DNA of 64,000 nucleotides from positions 372,001 through 436,000 of the forward strand of contig NZ_VIGX01000001.1 of NCBI RefSeq assembly GCF_007858475.1. Reading direction: 5' to 3'. This DNA comes from Tsukamurella conjunctivitidis. Lineage in GTDB: Bacteria > Actinomycetota > Actinomycetes > Mycobacteriales > Mycobacteriaceae. Shown one piece after another: positions 16,088 through 24,461 of this stretch. The notes under the pieces are model-generated. The model saw nothing but the letters and a program-made list of their open reading frames with translations. It was not told where the DNA came from and did no database searches. Numbering within the stretch: the stretch's first letter is position 1; each line of letters starts with the position of its first letter. The position numbers and the translations under genes were made by a program.

Positions 16088-16713
16088 CCGAGCAGAACAC
16101 CCTCGACGACCTGAAGACCCCCCTGTTCGCCGCTCTCGGCGCCGGTGACTACGCCTACGAGGCCGTCTCCGAGGTCGTCGAGAAGCTGCGCGCCGCCGCC
16201 ACCGACGCGTCGAAGGACTTCCAGACCAAGGTCGAGGAGGCCCAGGCCAAGGTCGAGGAGGCCGCCGGCTCCGCGCAGACCAAGCTGACCGAGGCCAAGG
16301 ACGGCCTGCCCAAGGACGTCGACGAGCTGCGCGCCAAGTTCACCGCCGACGAGCTCCGCAAGGTCGCCGCCGCGTACATCCAGGTCGCCACCGACATCTA
16401 CGAGTCGCTCGCCGAGCGCGGTGAGACCGCCTTCGAGCGGCTCACGTCCGGCTCCGTGATCGAGGACGCCACCGAGCAGGCCACCAAGGCCTACAACTCG
16501 GCCGTCGAGCTGACCGAGTCCTCGCTGGGCCAGGTCGCCACCGCCACCAAGCAGGTCGGCGAGCGCGCCGCCAAGCTGGTCGGCCGCGCGGGCGACGAGG
16601 CCGAGGCCGCCGCCGACAAGGCCGAGGCCGCCGTCAAGGAGACCACCGAGAAGGCCACCGCCGCCGTGAAGAAGGCCGCCCCGAAGCCGGCCGCCAAGAA
16701 GGCCGACGCGTAA
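16084..16713 (+). CDS. hbhA: Heparin-binding hemagglutinin-like protein
   Basis: 209-residue surface or lipid-associated protein. The N-terminal part (TLDDLKTPLFAALGAGDYAYEAV) and a long Ala/Glu/Lys-rich coiled coil (about residues 40-170) are followed by a Lys/Ala/Pro-rich tail (KKAAPKPAAKKADA). In mycobacteria the tail of HbhA binds sulfated glycans and is methylated; the tail here is shorter in repeats but the same type. No signal peptide is seen, as in HbhA. HbhA has also been linked to intracellular lipid inclusions. Coupled to the XRE gene; a strong terminator follows. Confidence 0.85.
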   Translation: MTEQNTLDDLKTPLFAALGAGDYAYEAVSEVVEKLRAAATDASKDFQTKVEEAQAKVEEAAGSAQTKLTEAKDGLPKDVDELRAKFTADELRKVAAAYIQVATDIYESLAERGETAFERLTSGSVIEDATEQATKAYNSAVELTESSLGQVATATKQVGERAAKLVGRAGDEAEAAADKAEAAVKETTEKATAAVKKAAPKPAAKKADA

Positions 16714-16738
16714 TCCGCGTCACCCACAGCTCCACCCC

Positions 16739-16769
16739 GGGCGCCCGGCGGCACTGCCGCCGGGCGCCC
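16739..16769 (+). terminator. Terminator after hbhA
   Basis: Perfect 14-bp GC arms (GGGCGCCCGGCGGC and complement) around a 3-nt loop, followed by CGACCTTT. Confidence 0.8.
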
Positions 16770-16775
16770 GACCTT

Positions 16776-16781
16776 TAGGCT
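16776..16781 (+). promoter_or_regulatory. -10 of DUF2516 gene
   Basis: TAGGCT ends 6 nt before the ATG, predicting a leaderless mRNA. It is the same hexamer as at lpd, pirin and gpx. Confidence 0.6.
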
Positions 16782-16787
16782 GGTGTC

Positions 16788-17087
16788 ATGGACGTCTTCC
16801 TGACCGGATTGAACACCGCGAGTGCGCTCGCCTACCTCGTGATCACGCTCGCGCTGCTCGCGGCGGCGGTGTTCTCGATCATCCACGCGCTGCGCGCCCC
16901 CGCCGACGCCTTCACGGCCGCGGGGAAGTGGCAGAAGAAGGGCTGGATGCTGGTCCTGCTCCTGTGCCTGCTCCTCGTGCTGGCCGGTCTGAACTACATG
17001 GGCACCGTCCTCGGGGCCATCGGCATCCTGGTGTACCTCCTCGATGTGAAGCCGAAGCTCGATGAGGTCCGCCGCCCGCGCTATTGA
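16788..17087 (+). CDS. DUF2516 membrane protein
   Basis: 99-residue protein with two to three hydrophobic helices: AYLVITLALLAAAVFSIIHAL, then LVLLLCLLLVLAGLNYMG and VLGAIGILVYLLDVKPKL. A soluble linker (RAPADAFTAAGKWQKKGW) separates the first two. This is the DUF2516 layout, equivalent to Rv0476 in the hbhA-deoC region of M. tuberculosis. Function unknown. It probably has its own leaderless promoter after the hbhA terminator. Confidence 0.8.
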   Translation: MDVFLTGLNTASALAYLVITLALLAAAVFSIIHALRAPADAFTAAGKWQKKGWMLVLLLCLLLVLAGLNYMGTVLGAIGILVYLLDVKPKLDEVRRPRY

Positions 17088-17098
17088 GCTTTAGTTAG

Positions 17099-17104
17099 TA
17101 AGGT
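17099..17104 (+). promoter_or_regulatory. -10 of alpha/beta hydrolase gene
   Basis: TAAGGT ends 7 nt before the ATG; leaderless start predicted. Confidence 0.55.
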
Positions 17105-17111
17105 TGCCAGC

Positions 17112-18164
17112 ATGAAGATCTCCAGGAAGCTCGTCGTCGGCGCCGCCGGTGCCCTCGGCGCCGGTGCCGCCGCCATCGCCGCGAGCGTCGCCGCCTACGC
17201 GCTGTCGTCCCCGGCGGAGCCGGCGAACGCCAAGCTGATCGAGGATTACGACGGCCCGCACGAGGACGGCGTCGTCGTCTCCGGCGACGGCACCCGCCTG
17301 CACACCCGGGTGTGGGGACCGGAGGACGGCCCGATCGCCGTGCTCATCCACGGCTGGACGTGCAACCTCACCAACTTCCCGCGCCAGGTCGAGCACCTCG
17401 TCGGCCGGGGCTTCCGCGTCGTCGCCTACGACCAGCGCGGTCACGGCGAGTCCGAGCCGGGTGCCTTCGCCTACGCCGCCCCCGTCCTCGCGGACGATCT
17501 GCACGCCGTCCTCGCGGCGCACGTGCCGGAGGGGCGCAAGGCGCTGCTCGTCGGGCACAGCATGGGCGCGATCACCATCATGGCCTGGGCGGACAAGTAC
17601 ACCGACGAGGTGGCCGAGCGAGCCCATCACGCGGTGCTGATCTCCACCTACGCCAAGGACGCCGTCGTCGGCTTCGCGGGCGCCACGCCGCTCGCCGGTC
17701 TCACCAGGATCGCGCCCCGTACCACCCTGAAACTGGGCGATGCGATCCTCGGCGCGAACGTCGCCGTCCGGCACAACCGCCTGCACACCGCCATCATCCG
17801 GTACACCGCGCTGTGCGGCTACGCCTCCTACGGTGCGGTGCGCTACACCGAGGACATGATCGCCGCGTGCCCGCCGGACGTGCGCGGCGAGTGGGGCCAC
17901 ATCCTGGCGACGGTCGACGTCACCGAGGGCCTGCGCAAGATCACGATCCCGACGTCGGTCGTGGTGGGCCAGTTCGACCACCTGACCCCGCCCGCCGATG
18001 CCGACATCATCGCCGGTGAGCTCCGCGTCGCCGGCACGCTCGATCGCTTCGCCGTGATCCGCGACTCCGGCCACATGCTGCCGCTCGAGCAGCCGGAGAA
18101 GCTCAACGCCCTGCTGGACTCCATCCTCGACGGCCGCCCCGTCGCCTCCGGGGCGCCGGAGTAG
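17112..18164 (+). CDS. Alpha/beta hydrolase, probably membrane-anchored or exported
   Basis: 350 residues. The hydrophobic N-terminus (KLVVGAAGALGAGAAAIAAS) looks like a signal or anchor. The hydrolase core has the oxyanion loop HGWTCNL (near 80), nucleophile elbow GHSMGAIT (near 153), acid VGQFDHLTPP (near 288) and terminal His in RDSGHMLPLEQP (near 320). All triad members appear present. The substrate is unknown; an esterase or lipase acting on envelope lipids is plausible. It converges with purU. Confidence 0.82.
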   Translation: MKISRKLVVGAAGALGAGAAAIAASVAAYALSSPAEPANAKLIEDYDGPHEDGVVVSGDGTRLHTRVWGPEDGPIAVLIHGWTCNLTNFPRQVEHLVGRGFRVVAYDQRGHGESEPGAFAYAAPVLADDLHAVLAAHVPEGRKALLVGHSMGAITIMAWADKYTDEVAERAHHAVLISTYAKDAVVGFAGATPLAGLTRIAPRTTLKLGDAILGANVAVRHNRLHTAIIRYTALCGYASYGAVRYTEDMIAACPPDVRGEWGHILATVDVTEGLRKITIPTSVVVGQFDHLTPPADADIIAGELRVAGTLDRFAVIRDSGHMLPLEQPEKLNALLDSILDGRPVASGAPE

Positions 18165-18188
18165 CGCGCCGTCGGACGCGGGCGGGCG

Positions 18189-19064
18189 TCAGGAGAAGAC
18201 GACCGTCTTGCGGCCGTGCACCAGCACCCGGTTCTCCAGGTGCCAGCGCAGGCCGCGCGCGAGCACGACCTTCTCGATGTCGCGGCCGCGCAGCACCATG
18301 TCGGCCGCGGCGTCGGCGTGGTCCACGCGCGCGACGTCCTGCTCGATGATCGGCCCCGCGTCGAGGTCCGCCGTCACGTAATGGCAGGTCGCCCCGATCA
18401 GCTTCACGCCGCGCGCGAAGGCCTGGTGGTACGGCCGCGCGCCGATGAAGCTCGGCAGGAAGCTGTGGTGGATGTTGATCGCCCGCCCCGCCCACGCCTC
18501 GCACAGCTCGGCGGGCAGCACCTGCATGAACCGGGCGAGCACGACCGCGTCCGGATTCAGGGCATCGGTGAGTTCCGCGACGCGAGCGAAGGCCGCCGAC
18601 TTGTCCTCGCCCGCGCCCGGGAAGGGCACGTGGTGGAACGGGATGTCGAGGCGCTCCACGAAGTCGCGCAGGTCCTCGTGATTGCCGATCACTGCCGCGA
18701 TGCGCGCGTTCAGTTCCCCCGTCGCCACCCGCCCGACGAGGTCGTGCAGGCAGTGCCCCTCCTTGCTCACCAGCACGACGATGTCCTTGGGCTCCGTGCT
18801 CGAGGTCAGCCGCCACTCGGTCTCGGGGCCCAACTCGGCGGCGACCTCGGCCGCGAACCGCTCCCGCAGCTCCTCCAGCGGCAGCGACACCGAATCCGCC
18901 CGCACGGCCTGGCGCGTGAAGAACCAGCCGGAATCCTGGTCTGAGTGGTAACCGGCCTCGACGATCCATCCGCCCACGTCGGCGAGGAAGGTCGAGATGC
19001 GCGCGACGATGCCCGTGGTGTCCGGGCAGCCGAGCGTGAGGACGTAGCGTGTATCGCGGGTCAC
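18189..19064 (-). CDS. purU: Formyltetrahydrofolate deformylase
   Basis: Hydrolyses 10-formyl-THF to formate and THF, balancing one-carbon pools. An N-terminal ACT domain ([21 protein letters not shown]) is followed by the formyltransferase-fold domain with [25 protein letters not shown] (catalytic Asn/His) and [14 protein letters not shown] place the start at the GTG giving [11 protein letters not shown], because the longer GTG start at 19091 would overlap the divergent deoC start by 8 nt. The longer form remains possible. Confidence 0.9.
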   Translation of the reverse strand: MTRDTRYVLTLGCPDTTGIVARISTFLADVGGWIVEAGYHSDQDSGWFFTRQAVRADSVSLPLEELRERFAAEVAAELGPETEWRLTSSTEPKDIVVLVSKEGHCLHDLVGRVATGELNARIAAVIGNHEDLRDFVERLDIPFHHVPFPGAGEDKSAAFARVAELTDALNPDAVVLARFMQVLPAELCEAWAGRAINIHHSFLPSFIGARPYHQAFARGVKLIGATCHYVTADLDAGPIIEQDVARVDHADAAADMVLRGRDIEKVVLARGLRWHLENRVLVHGRKTVVFS

Positions 19065-19070
19065 GACCGG

Positions 19071-19076
19071 TATCGT
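19071..19076 (+). promoter_or_regulatory. -10 of deoC
   Basis: TATCGT ends 7 nt before the deoC GTG. The opposite strand around 19072-19077 reads GACGAT, a weaker -10 ending 7 nt from the purU GTG, so the two divergent promoters appear to overlap. Confidence 0.55.
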
Positions 19077-19083
19077 CTCAAAC

Positions 19084-19788
19084 GTGCTCACACGCTCCGA
19101 AGTCGCCGCCCTCGTCGATCACACGCTGCTCAAGCCCGAGGCCACCGAGGCGGCCGCGGCCGCCGCCTACCAGGAGGGCCTGGACCTGGGCGTCTACGCG
19201 GTCTGCCTGTCGCCGTCGATGCTGCCGTTGCGCGCCGCGATCGACGCCCAGGAGGCCGCCCTCGCCGCCGGTCGCTGGGCACCGCGGACCTGCGTGGTCT
19301 CCGGATTCCCCTCGGGCAAGCACCACACGCTCATCAAGGCCGCCGAGTCGCGGATGGCGATCGAGGAGGGCGCGCACGAGGTCGACATGGTGATCGACGT
19401 CGGGCTCGCGCTGGCCGGGGAGCTGGACCGCGTCTTCTCCGACGTGCTCACCGTCCGCGAGGCCATCGGCGCCGACCCGGTGCTCAAGGTCATCGTCGAG
19501 TCCGCCGCGCTGCTGGAGTTCGGCGACGCCGACCTGCTCACCGAGGTGTGCAAGCGCGCCGTCAAGGGCGGCGCCACCTTCGTCAAGACCTCCACCGGCT
19601 TCCACCCGTCGGGCGGCGCGTCCGCCGAGGCGGTCGGCATCATGCGCGCGGCTGTCGGGCCCGACGTCGGCGTGAAGGCCTCGGGCGGCATCCGCACCGC
19701 CGAGGCCGCGCAGGAGATGATCGACGCAGGCGCCAGCCGGCTCGGCCTCTCCGGCTCGCGGGCCGTGCTCGCCGGCTTCCCGGAGTAA
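19084..19788 (+). CDS. deoC: Deoxyribose-phosphate aldolase
   Basis: Class I aldolase that splits 2-deoxyribose-5-phosphate to acetaldehyde and glyceraldehyde-3-phosphate in deoxynucleoside catabolism. 234 residues, normal length. The Schiff-base lysine lies in [12 protein letters not shown] (Lys168) and the second active-site lysine in VKASGGIRT (Lys198). [12 protein letters not shown] marks the N-terminus and GLSGSRAV the phosphate-binding C-terminus. GTG start, probably leaderless. It matches the Rv0478 position. Confidence 0.95.
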   Translation: MLTRSEVAALVDHTLLKPEATEAAAAAAYQEGLDLGVYAVCLSPSMLPLRAAIDAQEAALAAGRWAPRTCVVSGFPSGKHHTLIKAAESRMAIEEGAHEVDMVIDVGLALAGELDRVFSDVLTVREAIGADPVLKVIVESAALLEFGDADLLTEVCKRAVKGGATFVKTSTGFHPSGGASAEAVGIMRAAVGPDVGVKASGGIRTAEAAQEMIDAGASRLGLSGSRAVLAGFPE

Positions 19789-19816
19789 CTCCGTCCGGCC
19801 CGACGGTGCGCCGCGC

Positions 19817-21106
19817 TCAGCCCAGGCGCGCCGGGAGCGTGGCGTAGCCGTACAGCGTGGAGAGCCCGCGGTGCCGCGCACCGTCGGACAGCGTGACCGA
19901 GGGGTACCGCTCGAACAGCGCGGACAGGGCGACGGCGGCCTCCATCCGCGCGAGCGCGGCGCCGATGCAGGCGTGGATGCCGTAGCCGAAGCTCACGTTC
20001 TTCTTCGCCTCGGCGCGCGTGACGTCGAACTCGTGCGGCCGGTCGAAGACCTTCGGGTCCCGGTTCGCCCCGGCGAGCTGCAGCGAGACCATCGTGCCGC
20101 GCGGGATCGCGAACCCGGCGAGCTCCACGTCCTCCCGCGCGACGCGGGCGGTGCGCTGGACGGGGCTGGAGAAGCGCAGGATCTCCTCGACGGCGTTCGG
20201 CCACAGCTCGGGGCGCTCCCGCAGGATCGCCAGCTGTTCCGGGTGCGCCAGCAGCTCGACGATGCCGTTGCCGATCAGGTTCACCGTGGTCTCGAAGCCC
20301 GCGCCGATGAGCAGCGCGGCATTGGCGATGAGCTCGCGGTCGGTCAGCTCGCCGCTGGAGGCCAGGAGCGCGAACGGATGGTCGGCGCCGGGATCGGCGC
20401 GCACGCGCGCGAAATGGTCCGTGAGGTACGCGCGCAGGCCGGTCAGCGCGACCTGAGAGCGCCGGTAGACCGGCCACGACAGCCCCGGGTCGAGCAGCGG
20501 CGCCGCCGCCTCGCCCCACTCGAGCATGTACTCGTCGTCCTCCTCGGGCAGGCCCAGGAGCCGCCCGATCATGGTGACGGGCAGCTTCGCCGCGAAGTCG
20601 CGGACGAGGTCGGGCGAGGGCTCGTCGGCCATCGCGTCCAGGAGCGCGGCGGTCACCGTGCGGGCCCGGTCGGTGAGCTGCTCGATGGAGCGGGGCGTGA
20701 AGGTCCGCGCGATGGGATGCCGATATGCGGTGTGCGCCGGCGGCTCGCTCACCAGCATCGACGGCGGCTCGACGGGATTGGGCAGCTCCAGGTCGGTCCG
20801 TTCCAGGACGCGCAGCAGCGGCCGTGGGAAACCGAAGTCGGCCGGCTGCACGGTGCCGAAGCGCTGGTCGCGCAGCACCTCGCGGCACACCGCGTGGTCG
20901 GCGGTGGTGGCGCCCACCTCGCTGCGCACGAGCGGCCCCTCGGCGCGCAGGGCGTCGAAGGTCGCGTACTGCGAGCCCGGCTCCCCGTAACCGAGCAGCA
21001 TCTGCGCCATGCGGTCGCCGCGCGCGGCGCGCCGCGGCAGCGCGCGCCGGGGGAGCCCGTGCAGGATCCCCCAGCGCACGCGGGTGGCGAGCGCCGCCGG
21101 CAGCAT
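19817..21106 (-). CDS. Cytochrome P450
   Basis: 429-residue soluble P450. The heme-binding loop is FGYGIHACIGAALARMEA near residue 370, with Cys as thiolate ligand. The I-helix is LLIGAGFETTVNLIGNG near 250, where E-T-T gives the acid/Thr pair, and the K-helix EEILR supplies ExxR. A PERF-like region is FDRPHEFDVTRAE. Redox partners are not encoded nearby. The substrate and CYP family are not assignable by eye. The start lies 1 nt after the stop of the upstream DUF2993 gene, implying co-transcription with it. Confidence 0.9.
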   Translation of the reverse strand: MLPAALATRVRWGILHGLPRRALPRRAARGDRMAQMLLGYGEPGSQYATFDALRAEGPLVRSEVGATTADHAVCREVLRDQRFGTVQPADFGFPRPLLRVLERTDLELPNPVEPPSMLVSEPPAHTAYRHPIARTFTPRSIEQLTDRARTVTAALLDAMADEPSPDLVRDFAAKLPVTMIGRLLGLPEEDDEYMLEWGEAAAPLLDPGLSWPVYRRSQVALTGLRAYLTDHFARVRADPGADHPFALLASSGELTDRELIANAALLIGAGFETTVNLIGNGIVELLAHPEQLAILRERPELWPNAVEEILRFSSPVQRTARVAREDVELAGFAIPRGTMVSLQLAGANRDPKVFDRPHEFDVTRAEAKKNVSFGYGIHACIGAALARMEAAVALSALFERYPSVTLSDGARHRGLSTLYGYATLPARLG

Positions 21107-21107
21107 G

Positions 21108-22214
21108 TCAGAGCACCGAGCAGTTCGTGGCGCCCACGTCGCCGCCGCTCTCGATGTCCTTCGGGAGGACGTTCTGGCCGGAGTAGCGCAGCGAGATGCC
21201 CTCGTCGGTCATCTTCAAGTCGCTGGCGGTCAGGCCCTTCGGGGTGGGGATGTCCGCGACGGCGCTGATGAGCTGCTGCGCCAGATCGTCGGGCACGCCG
21301 ATGCCGAAGACCGAAGCCTTGCTCGCCGTGAGCACCACCTTGTTGTCCTTGATGGTGGGCTTGAGGTTCACCGTGACCGGGAGGATCACGGCGGTGCCGC
21401 TGACCTCGATCTGGTTCGCGGAGGAGTTCAGCACGACCTTGGGGTCGGTGATCACCTGCGAGGCCACGACCTTGTTCTTGATGCCGTCGGCCGTGAAGGT
21501 GCCGAGGATCGTCGCGTCGTCGACCTTGTTGTCGCCGCTGGGCTCGACCCCCTTGAGCAGGATGTGGGCATTGAGGCCCGGCGTGCCCTGCATGCCGTCG
21601 ACCTGGATGTCGATCGACGGGATCTTGCCGCTCGCGTTCTGGATCAGCATCGGGGTCTTCTCGAAGCTGACCTTGACGTCGTTCGCCTTGGTGCCGCTCT
21701 TGATGTTGTCGGCGAGGCAGTTCTGCACGTGATTGCGGATGTACAGCTCGGAGCCGACGAGCACGATCACCAGCAGCGCCACGACGCCGGCGGCGGTGAG
21801 GCCGATGAGCTTGCCCGTGGAGCGCTTCTTCGGCGGCGTGCCGCCGCCCCCACCCTGGCCGCCGGGGCCGGTGGGCGGGATCTGCGTGGGCGGGACCGGC
21901 GGCTGACCGGGCTGCCCCTGCGGACCTGCCTGCTGCGGCGGCCGGCCCTGCTGTGCCGCGCCGGGCATCGCGCCCTCAGGCCGCGCGTGCGCGCCCGACG
22001 GGCGCTGCGCGGACTCGATCGGCCGGGTCAGGCCGTCCTGCGGGCCGGGCTGCTGCGGAGCGCCCACCTGCGGGGGCTGCTGCTGCGACTGCTGCTGCCG
22101 GTCGGCCGGGGCGATCGGTCGCGTCAGGTTCGGGTCCTGCGGGCCGGAGTTCTGCGGGCCGGGGTTCTGCGGGGTGTTCGGGTTCGTATCCATCGGCGTT
22201 AGATTGTTCCTCAT
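21108..22214 (-). CDS. DUF2993 (LmeA-like) protein with Pro/Gln-rich N-terminus
   Basis: About 368 residues. Roughly 125 N-terminal residues are rich in Pro, Gln and Gly (cytoplasmic, disordered). They precede one membrane helix (LIGLTAAGVVALLVIVLVGSELYI) and an exported DUF2993 domain. The domain begins RNHVQNCLADNIKSGT and repeats weakly, with alternating strands such as VKVSFEKTPMLIQ. LmeA of mycobacteria, in the same family, supports lipomannan mannan elongation in the periplasm. The ATG at 22214 overlaps the upstream nitrilase stop (ATGA). An alternative ATG at 22193 has a CAATCT -10 7 nt upstream. Confidence 0.75.
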   Translation of the reverse strand: MRNNLTPMDTNPNTPQNPGPQNSGPQDPNLTRPIAPADRQQQSQQQPPQVGAPQQPGPQDGLTRPIESAQRPSGAHARPEGAMPGAAQQGRPPQQAGPQGQPGQPPVPPTQIPPTGPGGQGGGGGTPPKKRSTGKLIGLTAAGVVALLVIVLVGSELYIRNHVQNCLADNIKSGTKANDVKVSFEKTPMLIQNASGKIPSIDIQVDGMQGTPGLNAHILLKGVEPSGDNKVDDATILGTFTADGIKNKVVASQVITDPKVVLNSSANQIEVSGTAVILPVTVNLKPTIKDNKVVLTASKASVFGIGVPDDLAQQLISAVADIPTPKGLTASDLKMTDEGISLRYSGQNVLPKDIESGGDVGATNCSVL

Positions 22215-23026
22215 CCCTGGGTGGCGACGGTGAAGTCCCTGCGGTTGGCGAGCACGGGCAGCGCCGCCCGCACCTCGTCGACCCGCCCGAGCGGCAGGTC
22301 GACGACGAGCTGTTCCGGCCCGGTGCCGGCGGAGGCGAGCACGGCACCGTCGGGTCCGACGGCGAGCGAGCCGCCCACGCCGCGCGGCGCGGCCCCGGGG
22401 TCCGGGTCGGACGGTCGCGCCTGGTCGACGGCGACGACGTAGGTCGTGGAGTCGAGCGCCCGCGCGCGGGCCAGCGTGGTGAAGGCGTCGAGCTTGCCGG
22501 GGCCGTCGCCCCACGACGCGGGCGCGACGATCACCTGGGCGCCGGCGTCGGCGAGCGCCTGGTAGAGGGCGGGGAACCGCAGGTCGTAGCAGGTGCTCAG
22601 ACCCACGGTCACACCGTCGACGTCGATGAGCGCCGCGTGCTCACCCGCCTCGACGGTGCGCGACTCGGCGAAGCCGAAGGCGTCGTAGAGGTGGATCTTG
22701 TCGTAGGCGGTGCGGGTGCCGTCGGGGGAGACCGACAGCAGCGTGTTGCGGACGCGGCCGTCGGCGGCGGGGGTGAACATGCCCGCGACGACGTGCACGC
22801 CCGTGGCGTGCGCGAGCTCCGCGATGCGCGTCGCCCACGGCCCGTCGAGCGGCTCGGCGACCGGCGTCAGCGACACCCCGAACCGGCACATCGTGGCCTC
22901 GGGGAAGACCGCGAGCCGCGCACCGGCCTCCGCGGCGCGGCGCAGACCGTCCTCGACCAGCGCGGCATTGGCCGCCGGGTCCGTGGTGGCCTCGATCTGG
23001 GCCAGCGCGACGGTCAGCGATGTCAT
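22211..23026 (-). CDS. Carbon-nitrogen hydrolase (nitrilase superfamily)
   Basis: 271-residue amidase-type hydrolase. The Glu-Lys-Cys triad is visible: LAVFPEATMCRFG (Glu near 44), YDKIHLYDAFGF (Lys near 112) and LSTCYDLRFPALY (Cys near 147). It corresponds to Rv0480c in location and is related to Nit/omega-amidase proteins, which repair deaminated or misformed metabolites such as deaminated glutathione. The exact substrate here is unproven. The ATG at the start of TSLTVALAQ is chosen because a minus-strand TAGTGT ends 7 nt upstream. Confidence 0.85.
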   Translation of the reverse strand: MTSLTVALAQIEATTDPAANAALVEDGLRRAAEAGARLAVFPEATMCRFGVSLTPVAEPLDGPWATRIAELAHATGVHVVAGMFTPAADGRVRNTLLSVSPDGTRTAYDKIHLYDAFGFAESRTVEAGEHAALIDVDGVTVGLSTCYDLRFPALYQALADAGAQVIVAPASWGDGPGKLDAFTTLARARALDSTTYVVAVDQARPSDPDPGAAPRGVGGSLAVGPDGAVLASAGTGPEQLVVDLPLGRVDEVRAALPVLANRRDFTVATQG

Positions 23027-23033
23027 GCGCACC

Positions 23034-23039
23034 ACACTA
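23034..23039 (-). promoter_or_regulatory. -10 of nitrilase gene
   Basis: Minus-strand TAGTGT ends 7 nt before the ATG; predicts a leaderless nitrilase-DUF2993-P450 transcript. Confidence 0.6.
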
Positions 23040-23064
23040 CTGACTCGTGCTCGATAAGGCTCCG

Positions 23065-23142
23065 CGCTCACGATGTCGGCTTCTGGGCACGTGGACGTGC
23101 GTCACGACACCTCCGACGCTCCAGAAGTCGACATCGTGAGCG
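23065..23142. terminator. Long palindrome after methyltransferase gene
   Basis: 22-bp arms (23065-23086 and 23121-23142) with a single mismatch. The loop holds a further small stem, GCACG-TGGA-CGTGC. It begins one base past the minus-strand methyltransferase stop and ends before the nitrilase promoter, so it probably terminates that unit. The build resembles the palindromes at 3374 and 47203/48226. Confidence 0.6.
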
Positions 23143-23143
23143 G

Positions 23144-23932
23144 CTACGGCGCGACGAGCTCCCAGTCGACGGTGAGCAGGCTGTCGCGCACCGGGCGACG
23201 GGGCGCGCGGGCGGCCCCGTCGGTCCGCTCCTCCAGCAGCGCCGCGGCGGCGCGCCAGCGCACCCGGTTGCCGTACGTCGCGTAGCCGGCGGCCTCGTCC
23301 CAGCAGCGGTCCGCGAGCGTCAGCAGGGCGTGGATGCGCTCGCCGGGGACGTTGTGGTGGATGAGAGCCTTCGGCAGCCGCTCGGCCAGGTCCGACGGGT
23401 GCTCGCTGTACCCGGGGTGCCAGGCGAGGGTCAGCGAGCGCGGCACCGGCAGCCCGGATGTACCAGCGCCGGGCGCGCCCAACGTGAGCCAGCAGCACCG
23501 TCGGCCCAGCTCGTCGCACGTGCCCTCGATGAAGACCCCGCCGGGCGCGAGCCGCTCGGTCACCATCGCCCAGGCGTCGCGCACCTCGGACTCGTCGTAC
23601 TGGCGCAGCACGTTGAACGCCCGGACGAGGTTCGGACGCAGGCCCGCGAGCTCGAAGCCGCCGCGGGCGAAGTCCACGCCGTCGCGGCCGGGGACCACGC
23701 GGGCGGGGTCGATCTCCAGGCCGGTTACCCGCACGGACGGGTTGACGCGACGCAGCCAGCCCGCCCACTCGAGCGTCGTGTTCGGGCGCGCGCCGTAGCC
23801 CACGTCGACCGCGAGTGGCGACGGCCCCCGGAGCGCGGCCAGCACCGCGGGGGACTGCACCGACCAACGGTCGCTGCGGCGCAGGCGATTCAGGCCCGTG
23901 GTGCCGCGGGTGATGCGCCCCTCAGGAGGCAC
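23144..23932 (-). CDS. Class I methyltransferase-like protein
   Basis: 262 residues. The N-terminus GLNRLRRSDRWSVQSPAV leads into a motif I-like LAVDVGYGARPNTTLEWAGWL (near 42), then VTGLEIDPARV, and FNVLRQYDESEVRDAW with LAPGGVFIEGTCDELG. This is a Rossmann methyltransferase fold found in actinobacteria; its substrate is unknown. GTG start. It follows the DUF2505 gene by 3 nt, so is co-transcribed with it. Confidence 0.7.
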   Translation of the reverse strand: MPPEGRITRGTTGLNRLRRSDRWSVQSPAVLAALRGPSPLAVDVGYGARPNTTLEWAGWLRRVNPSVRVTGLEIDPARVVPGRDGVDFARGGFELAGLRPNLVRAFNVLRQYDESEVRDAWAMVTERLAPGGVFIEGTCDELGRRCCWLTLGAPGAGTSGLPVPRSLTLAWHPGYSEHPSDLAERLPKALIHHNVPGERIHALLTLADRCWDEAAGYATYGNRVRWRAAAALLEERTDGAARAPRRPVRDSLLTVDWELVAP

Positions 23933-23935
23933 GGG

Positions 23936-24442
23936 TCAGTTCTTGTCGACCCAGTACTTGAGGTACTCGGCCTCGGCGCGGAAGAGGTCCACGAGGTTGA
24001 TGAGGATGAGCTGCTCGAGCTTGGTGCCCACGAACGGCACGAAGACCTTCACCACGGTGGTGTAGCGCATGGTGCAGCCGGTCTCGGTGTTGAACAGCGA
24101 GGCCTCGCCTTTGAGCGAGCCGGGGCCGGCGGGGATCGACGCCTTGTAGTCGCCGACGGAGTTCTCGCCGTCCCACGCGCCGTAGAACTCCTCGCGCGTG
24201 ATGATCATGTCTTTCTTCACGACGCCCTGCGCGATCGGCGGCAGGTACTCGTGCGGCAGGTTCTGCTTCTGGACGACCGTGATGCCCTCGTCGTCGACGT
24301 CGAACTCGGAGAGCTCGGACAGCGGCGTGAGGTTGCGGAAGTCGGTCATCTTCTCGGTCCAGTACTCCTTGGTGGAGTACGCGTTGTAGAAGACCTCGGC
24401 GGGGAACGGGAAGCGCGCCGAATAGCTGAGACGTCGTGCCAT
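23936..24442 (-). CDS. DUF2505 (START/SRPBCC-like) protein
   Basis: 168 residues forming a single SRPBCC-like ligand-binding domain. It begins ARRLSYSARFPFPAEVFYNAYS, has a central GEASLFNTETGCTMRYTTVVKVFVPFVG, and ends with a helix (LIDLFRAEAEYLK-type). The DUF2505 family is typical of Mycobacteriales; lipid or small-molecule binding is only inferred. A paralogue lies just upstream. TAGGCT on the minus strand (24451-24456) ends 8 nt before its ATG, giving it its own promoter. Confidence 0.78.
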   Translation of the reverse strand: MARRLSYSARFPFPAEVFYNAYSTKEYWTEKMTDFRNLTPLSELSEFDVDDEGITVVQKQNLPHEYLPPIAQGVVKKDMIITREEFYGAWDGENSVGDYKASIPAGPGSLKGEASLFNTETGCTMRYTTVVKVFVPFVGTKLEQLILINLVDLFRAEAEYLKYWVDKN

Positions 24443-24450
24443 GAGGGCTG

Positions 24451-24456
24451 AGCCTA
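24451..24456 (-). promoter_or_regulatory. -10 of first DUF2505 gene
   Basis: Minus-strand TAGGCT ends 8 nt before the ATG at 24442; near-leaderless start. Confidence 0.5.
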
Positions 24457-24461
24457 TCGCG

